Part shown: in pieces, positions 5,231 to 6,708 of the stretch
Layout of the letters: every line of letters begins with the position of its first letter
Position numbering within the stretch: position 1 is the stretch's first letter
Source of the DNA: Bifidobacteriaceae bacterium
Lineage (GTDB): Bacteria; Actinomycetota; Actinomycetes; Actinomycetales; WQXJ01
Length of the DNA stretch: 6,708 bases
Assembly: GCA_031265345.1 (NCBI GenBank)
Contig: JAISCU010000424.1
Span: forward strand, 1-6,708
Direction: 5' to 3'
Program-made: the position numbers and the translations under genes
Notes under the pieces: model-generated
What the model saw: the letters and a program-made list of their open reading frames with translations, nothing else
What the model was told of the DNA's origin: nothing
Database searches by the model: none

Positions 5231-5328
5231 GCACGGCATCGGCGGCCTGGTGTTTTGACGTCAACCGAACCCAGGGACGGAGACTCGTCTCAAACTTGGG
5301 GACAGACATTGGCGCACGATGCCGCTCG
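5231..5328 (-). repeat. Dispersed CGGCATCG element, copy R5
   Basis: A 98-bp element. The left end is GCACGGCATCGGCGGC (5231-5246), identical to R4. The right end is GGGGACAGACATTGGCGCAC then GATGCCGC (to 5325), nearly identical to R2. The middle carries GAGAC-TC-GTCTC (about 5280-5291), a stem in place of the CCTCG/CGAGG stem of R4. It lies about 100 bases upstream of recQ. Confidence 0.75.
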
Positions 5329-5342
5329 CTCGGGTTTGGCTC

Positions 5343-5367
5343 GGGCGCCGTCTTGGGCGACGGCCCG
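5343..5367 (+). other. GC-rich hairpin upstream of recQ
   Basis: GCCGTC (5347-5352) and GACGGC (5359-5364) form a perfect 6-bp stem with a 6-base loop, extendable by G-C pairs past a bulge. No T-run follows. It could be a weak transcription end for the upstream gene or part of the recQ upstream region; the role is not determined. Confidence 0.3.
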
Positions 5368-5394
5368 TCCTCCACAGGTTTGGGGCGGCGCCTG

Positions 5395-5423
5395 AAGTCA
5401 GTGACAGAGCGCGCCTGTAGCCT
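5395..5423 (+). promoter_or_regulatory. Weak candidate recQ promoter
   Basis: TAGCCT (5418-5423) lies 6 bases before the recQ GTG, the same geometry as the leaderless vapB promoter. The hexamer 17 bases upstream, AAGTCA (5395-5400), matches the -35 consensus at only 3 of 6 positions. No Shine-Dalgarno precedes the GTG, which favours a leaderless transcript, but the promoter itself is weak. Confidence 0.25.
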
Positions 5424-5429
5424 CGTGGC

Positions 5430-6708
5430 GTGAACATCGCACCTCCGCCAACGTCTCCGGATTCCGCTGCCGCCCCGGTGGCTGGACCGCCAGACGAGAC
5501 AAAGCCGTCCGCCACGCCGCTGCAGATCTTGCGCCGGGTCTTCGGCTACCCGGACTTTCGCGGCCATCAGGCGGAGGTGATCGAGCATGTGACGGGCGGG
5601 GGGAACGCCGTCGTGCTGATGCCGACGGGAGGCGGCAAATCCCTCTGCTACCAAATCCCCGCCCTCCTGCGCCCCGGCACCGGCGTGGTGGTCTCCCCGC
5701 TCATCGCGCTGATGGAAGACCAGGTGACTGCGCTGCGAGAACTGGGCATACGGGCAGGCTACCTCAATTCGTCGCTCGCTCCGCCGGCCCAGCGAGAGGT
5801 GGAACGCCAATACGCCGCCGGAGCGCTGGACCTGCTCTACCTGGCGCCGGAGCGCCTGGCCGCGCCAGCCACCATGGACTTGCTCCGCGCCGCGCCGGTG
5901 GCCCTGTTCGCCATTGACGAGGCCCACTGCGTCTCCCAGTGGGGCCACGACTTCCGCCCCGACTACCTTGGACTCCACGCCCTGGCCGAGCGCTGGCCCG
6001 GCGTGCCCAGGATCGCGCTCACCGCCACCGCCACGCGCGCCACCCACGAGGAGATCACCGACCGGCTGGCGCTGCGCGACGCCCGGCATTTCGTCGCCAG
6101 CTTCGACCGGCCCAACATCACCTACCGAATCGAACCGAAGGCGTCCGTGCGGGAGCAGCTGATCCGCTTCATCCGCGAGGAACACCCCGGTCAGGCCGGT
6201 ATTGTCTACGCCTTGGCCCGGGCCACCACGGAGCAGATCGCCAGCGAGTTACGGGCAGCCAACATCCCGGCGCTGGCCTACCACGCCGGGATGGAGCCGT
6301 CCGCCCGGCGCGAGGTCCAGCGCCGGTTCCTGGCCGAGGATGCCCTCACCGTGGTCGCCACCATCGCCTTCGGCATGGGGATCGACAAGCCGGACGTGCG
6401 CTTCGTGGCTCACATCGACCTGCCCAAGTCGGTCGAGGGCTACTACCAGGAGACCGGCCGCGCTGGCCGCGACGGAGAACCGGCCACCGCCTGGATGGCG
6501 TACGGCCTGGCGGACGTCATGATGCAGCGCCGCTTCATCACGGAGTCCACCGGCGACCAAGAGTTCAGGCGCAACGCCTCGGCCCACCTCGACGCCATGC
6601 TCGCGCTCTGCGAGACGGCCGATTGCCGCCGCGTCAACATGCTCGCCTACTTCGGCGAGGGGGCCGAGCCCTGCGGCAACTGCGACGCCTGCCTGAACCC
6701 GCCCGCCA
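5430..6708 (+). CDS. recQ: ATP-dependent DNA helicase RecQ (partial, C-terminus beyond the right edge)
   Basis: Superfamily 2, 3'-5' DNA helicase acting in recombination and repair. The 426 codons present show Walker A MPTGGGKS (64-71), DEAH box at 163-166 followed by the RecQ aromatic loop [13 protein letters not shown] (167-179), motif [10 protein letters not shown] (196-202) and motif [12 protein letters not shown] (340-349). The RecQ-C zinc site is complete, with C399, C415, C418 and C421 in the CGNCDAC context. The winged helix and any HRDC domain are outside the window. GTG 5430 is the only plausible upstream start, because an in-frame TAG lies at 5418. It gives a Pro/Ala-rich tail of about 30 residues before the conserved [10 protein letters not shown]. 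There is no ribosome binding site, so it may be leaderless. The helicase core looks intact. Confidence 0.96.
   Translation, partial: MNIAPPPTSPDSAAAPVAGPPDETKPSATPLQILRRVFGYPDFRGHQAEVIEHVTGGGNAVVLMPTGGGKSLCYQIPALLRPGTGVVVSPLIALMEDQVTALRELGIRAGYLNSSLAPPAQREVERQYAAGALDLLYLAPERLAAPATMDLLRAAPVALFAIDEAHCVSQWGHDFRPDYLGLHALAERWPGVPRIALTATATRATHEEITDRLALRDARHFVASFDRPNITYRIEPKASVREQLIRFIREEHPGQAGIVYALARATTEQIASELRAANIPALAYHAGMEPSARREVQRRFLAEDALTVVATIAFGMGIDKPDVRFVAHIDLPKSVEGYYQETGRAGRDGEPATAWMAYGLADVMMQRRFITESTGDQEFRRNASAHLDAMLALCETADCRRVNMLAYFGEGAEPCGNCDACLNPPA

Larger units (their letters stand above)
5132..5429 (+). other. Intergenic region before recQ
   Basis: 298 bases. It holds element R5 (5231-5328), a GC hairpin at 5343-5367 and the presumed recQ promoter. 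The first 100 bases show no terminator with a T-run for the preceding gene. An open frame at 5121-5258 (45 codons, MAPDPPADLDWPDQRRLQWH...) overlaps the preceding gene, lacks a ribosome binding site and ends inside R5, so it is not called. Confidence 0.5.

Noticed and set aside
5121..5258. 45-codon plus-strand frame MAPDPPADLDWPDQRRLQWH...
   Set aside because: No ribosome binding site, overlaps the end of the preceding gene, and runs into repeat R5. It could be a gene remnant but cannot be supported.
5202..6185. 327-codon minus-strand open frame opposite recQ
   Set aside because: It lies antisense to the helicase core of recQ, has no recognisable protein content, and is the expected shadow of a high-GC gene.

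Overview
The window is GC-rich and reads as a member of the Actinomycetota. The alpha subunit of RNA polymerase begins MLIAQRPTL, there is no rpsD between rpsK and rpoA (as in Streptomyces and Bifidobacterium), GTG starts are common, and vapB appears to be leaderless. I cannot name the genus from the sequence.

Layout. (1) 1-2336, minus strand: a translation/transcription cluster transcribed right to left, infA-rpmJ-rpsM-rpsK-rpoA. rpoA runs off the left edge. (2) 2337-3060: 724 bases without a convincing gene. It holds the infA leader (candidate promoter and attenuator-like hairpin), then a dense patch of short repeats: two tandem 136-bp hairpin units and two members of a dispersed element whose ends carry CGGCATCG / CGATGCCG. 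(3) 3061-3695, minus strand: a type II toxin-antitoxin pair, vapB-vapC, with a 4-base ATGA overlap and a clear sigma70-type promoter placed for a leaderless GTG start. (4) 3696-4012: vapBC promoter, another dispersed element and a perfect inverted repeat. (5) 4013-5131, plus strand: a proline/tyrosine-rich multi-pass membrane protein with a CD225-like C-terminal hydrophobic pair. (6) 5132-5429: intergenic, with another dispersed element. (7) 5430 to the right edge, plus strand: recQ, covering the helicase core and zinc-binding cysteines and cut before the winged-helix and HRDC regions.

The ribosomal genes and rpoA form one functional unit (initiation factor, small-subunit head and platform proteins, L36, RNA polymerase alpha). 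vapBC, the membrane protein and recQ look like independent neighbours. The least explained part is the repeat family: at least four copies of a roughly 75-115-bp element in one orientation, plus a minimal hairpin derivative inside the rpsK-rpoA intergenic space. These sit almost wholly in non-coding gaps, next to promoters and gene ends.
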